Source of the DNA: G963665185 sp963665185
Lineage (GTDB): Bacteria > Desulfobacterota > Desulfovibrionia > Desulfovibrionales > Desulfovibrionaceae
Reading direction: 5' to 3'
Assembly (NCBI GenBank): GCA_963665185.2
Contig: CAXXPO010000010.1
Coordinates: forward strand, 62,001-126,000
DNA: 64,000 nt
The number at the start of each line of letters is the position of its first letter. Position 1 is the stretch's first letter. A program made the position numbers and the translations under genes. This document shows positions 63,652 through 64,000 of this stretch, in pieces. The notes under the pieces were generated by a model, which was given only the letters and a program-made list of their open reading frames with translations, was not told the origin of the DNA and did no database searches.

Positions 63652-64000
63652 CTACATGCCCGCTTTCGGTGCCCAGATGGTGGCAATGGCCAGAAGCCCG
63701 AAGACGATAATGACCAAAGCGGAAATCTTGCGAACCAAATCCAGGCGATGGATCAGCTTGTCGCGCAGATACGGGCCGCCAAAGGCAATGGCCAGCCACC
63801 ACAGGCCGGAACCGCAAAAAACTCCCAGCACCAGGGACAGGCCATGGATGATCCCTCCTCCTGGCTGCCCCAGTCCAAGCCCGGCGAAAATGACCAGAAA
63901 GGCCAGAATGGTCAGGGGATTGGTCAGGGTGAGAAACAGGGTGGATGCGAACGATCCGGCCATATGGCGTGAGGAGGGCCCGGAAATGAAGTGCGGGGTT
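63652..64000 (-). CDS. LysE/RhtB-family exporter, cut by the window edge
   Basis: The C-terminal part of an amino-acid exporter. Visible are the text HFISGPSSRHMAGSFASTLF, the family piece LTLTNPLTILAFLVIFAGLG and two more membrane helices (GVFCGSGLWWLAIAFGG, ISALVIIVFGLLAIATIW). The reading frame stays open to base 64000, so the true start lies outside; the ATG at 63963 is internal. Confidence 0.82.
   Translation of the reverse strand, partial: TPHFISGPSSRHMAGSFASTLFLTLTNPLTILAFLVIFAGLGLGQPGGGIIHGLSLVLGVFCGSGLWWLAIAFGGPYLRDKLIHRLDLVRKISALVIIVFGLLAIATIWAPKAGM

Overview
The window reads as a chromosomal segment of a Desulfovibrio-type sulfate-reducing bacterium (Desulfovibrionaceae). The best support is the block rpmB / DUF177-rpmF-plsX-fabH-fabG-acpP-fabF-glyA-dCMP deaminase-ribD-ribE-ribBA-ribH-nusB-leuS-lptE-holA, whose order is the one known from Desulfovibrio. 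Supporting signs are high GC, numerous ferredoxin-type proteins, and GC-rich hairpin repeats between genes. No rRNA, tRNA or CRISPR array was recognised.

Layout. (1) About 0-19.2 kb is a surface-polysaccharide and cell-surface region: glucose-1-phosphate cytidylyltransferase, a 1407-residue TPR plus SPINDLY/OGT-type glycosyltransferase, a 1024-residue RTX-repeat surface protein, an O-antigen-ligase-like membrane protein, a polyprenyl-phosphate sugar transferase and several glycosyltransferases, one a triple-domain giant. (2) 19.2-25.2 kb is patchy: a DUF2087 protein, an intact IS3-family element with a 4-bp target duplication, a cyclase-family hydrolase, a GT2 gene flanked by gene remnants, Maf, and a ferredoxin-nitroreductase fusion. 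(3) 25.2-29.0 kb holds a TetR regulator and a TRAP transporter (dctP, dctQ, broken dctM). (4) 29.0-46.7 kb is the conserved housekeeping block (ribosomal proteins, fatty acid and riboflavin synthesis, leuS, lptE, holA, radC). (5) 46.9-50.7 kb has small redox and membrane genes with MarR and HxlR regulators. (6) 51-62.8 kb is a respiratory module: an FmdE/molybdopterin-binding fusion, a hybrid sensor kinase, a sigma-54 response regulator, then dmsA-dmsB-dmsC, a TorD-type chaperone and a NapF-like ferredoxin behind a good -24/-12 promoter. (7) The right edge has a GDSL hydrolase and a truncated LysE-type exporter.

How the parts work together. The left region makes and exports glycans; the RTX protein and the neighbouring O-glycosyltransferase could be a substrate-enzyme pair, which is an inference. 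The respiratory module fits a system in which the sensor detects a small ligand, the regulator activates the sigma-54 promoter, and a Tat-exported molybdoenzyme reduces a sulfoxide or N-oxide. FmdE and TorD-type proteins would serve the molybdenum cofactor and enzyme maturation.

Caution. Many genes carry single-base frameshifts, several in homopolymer runs and several in genes expected to be essential (rpmB, fabG, fabF, ribD). They are densest at 27.7-30.0 kb. I read most as consensus sequencing errors and type the affected loci as 'pseudogene' only because the frame is broken as given.
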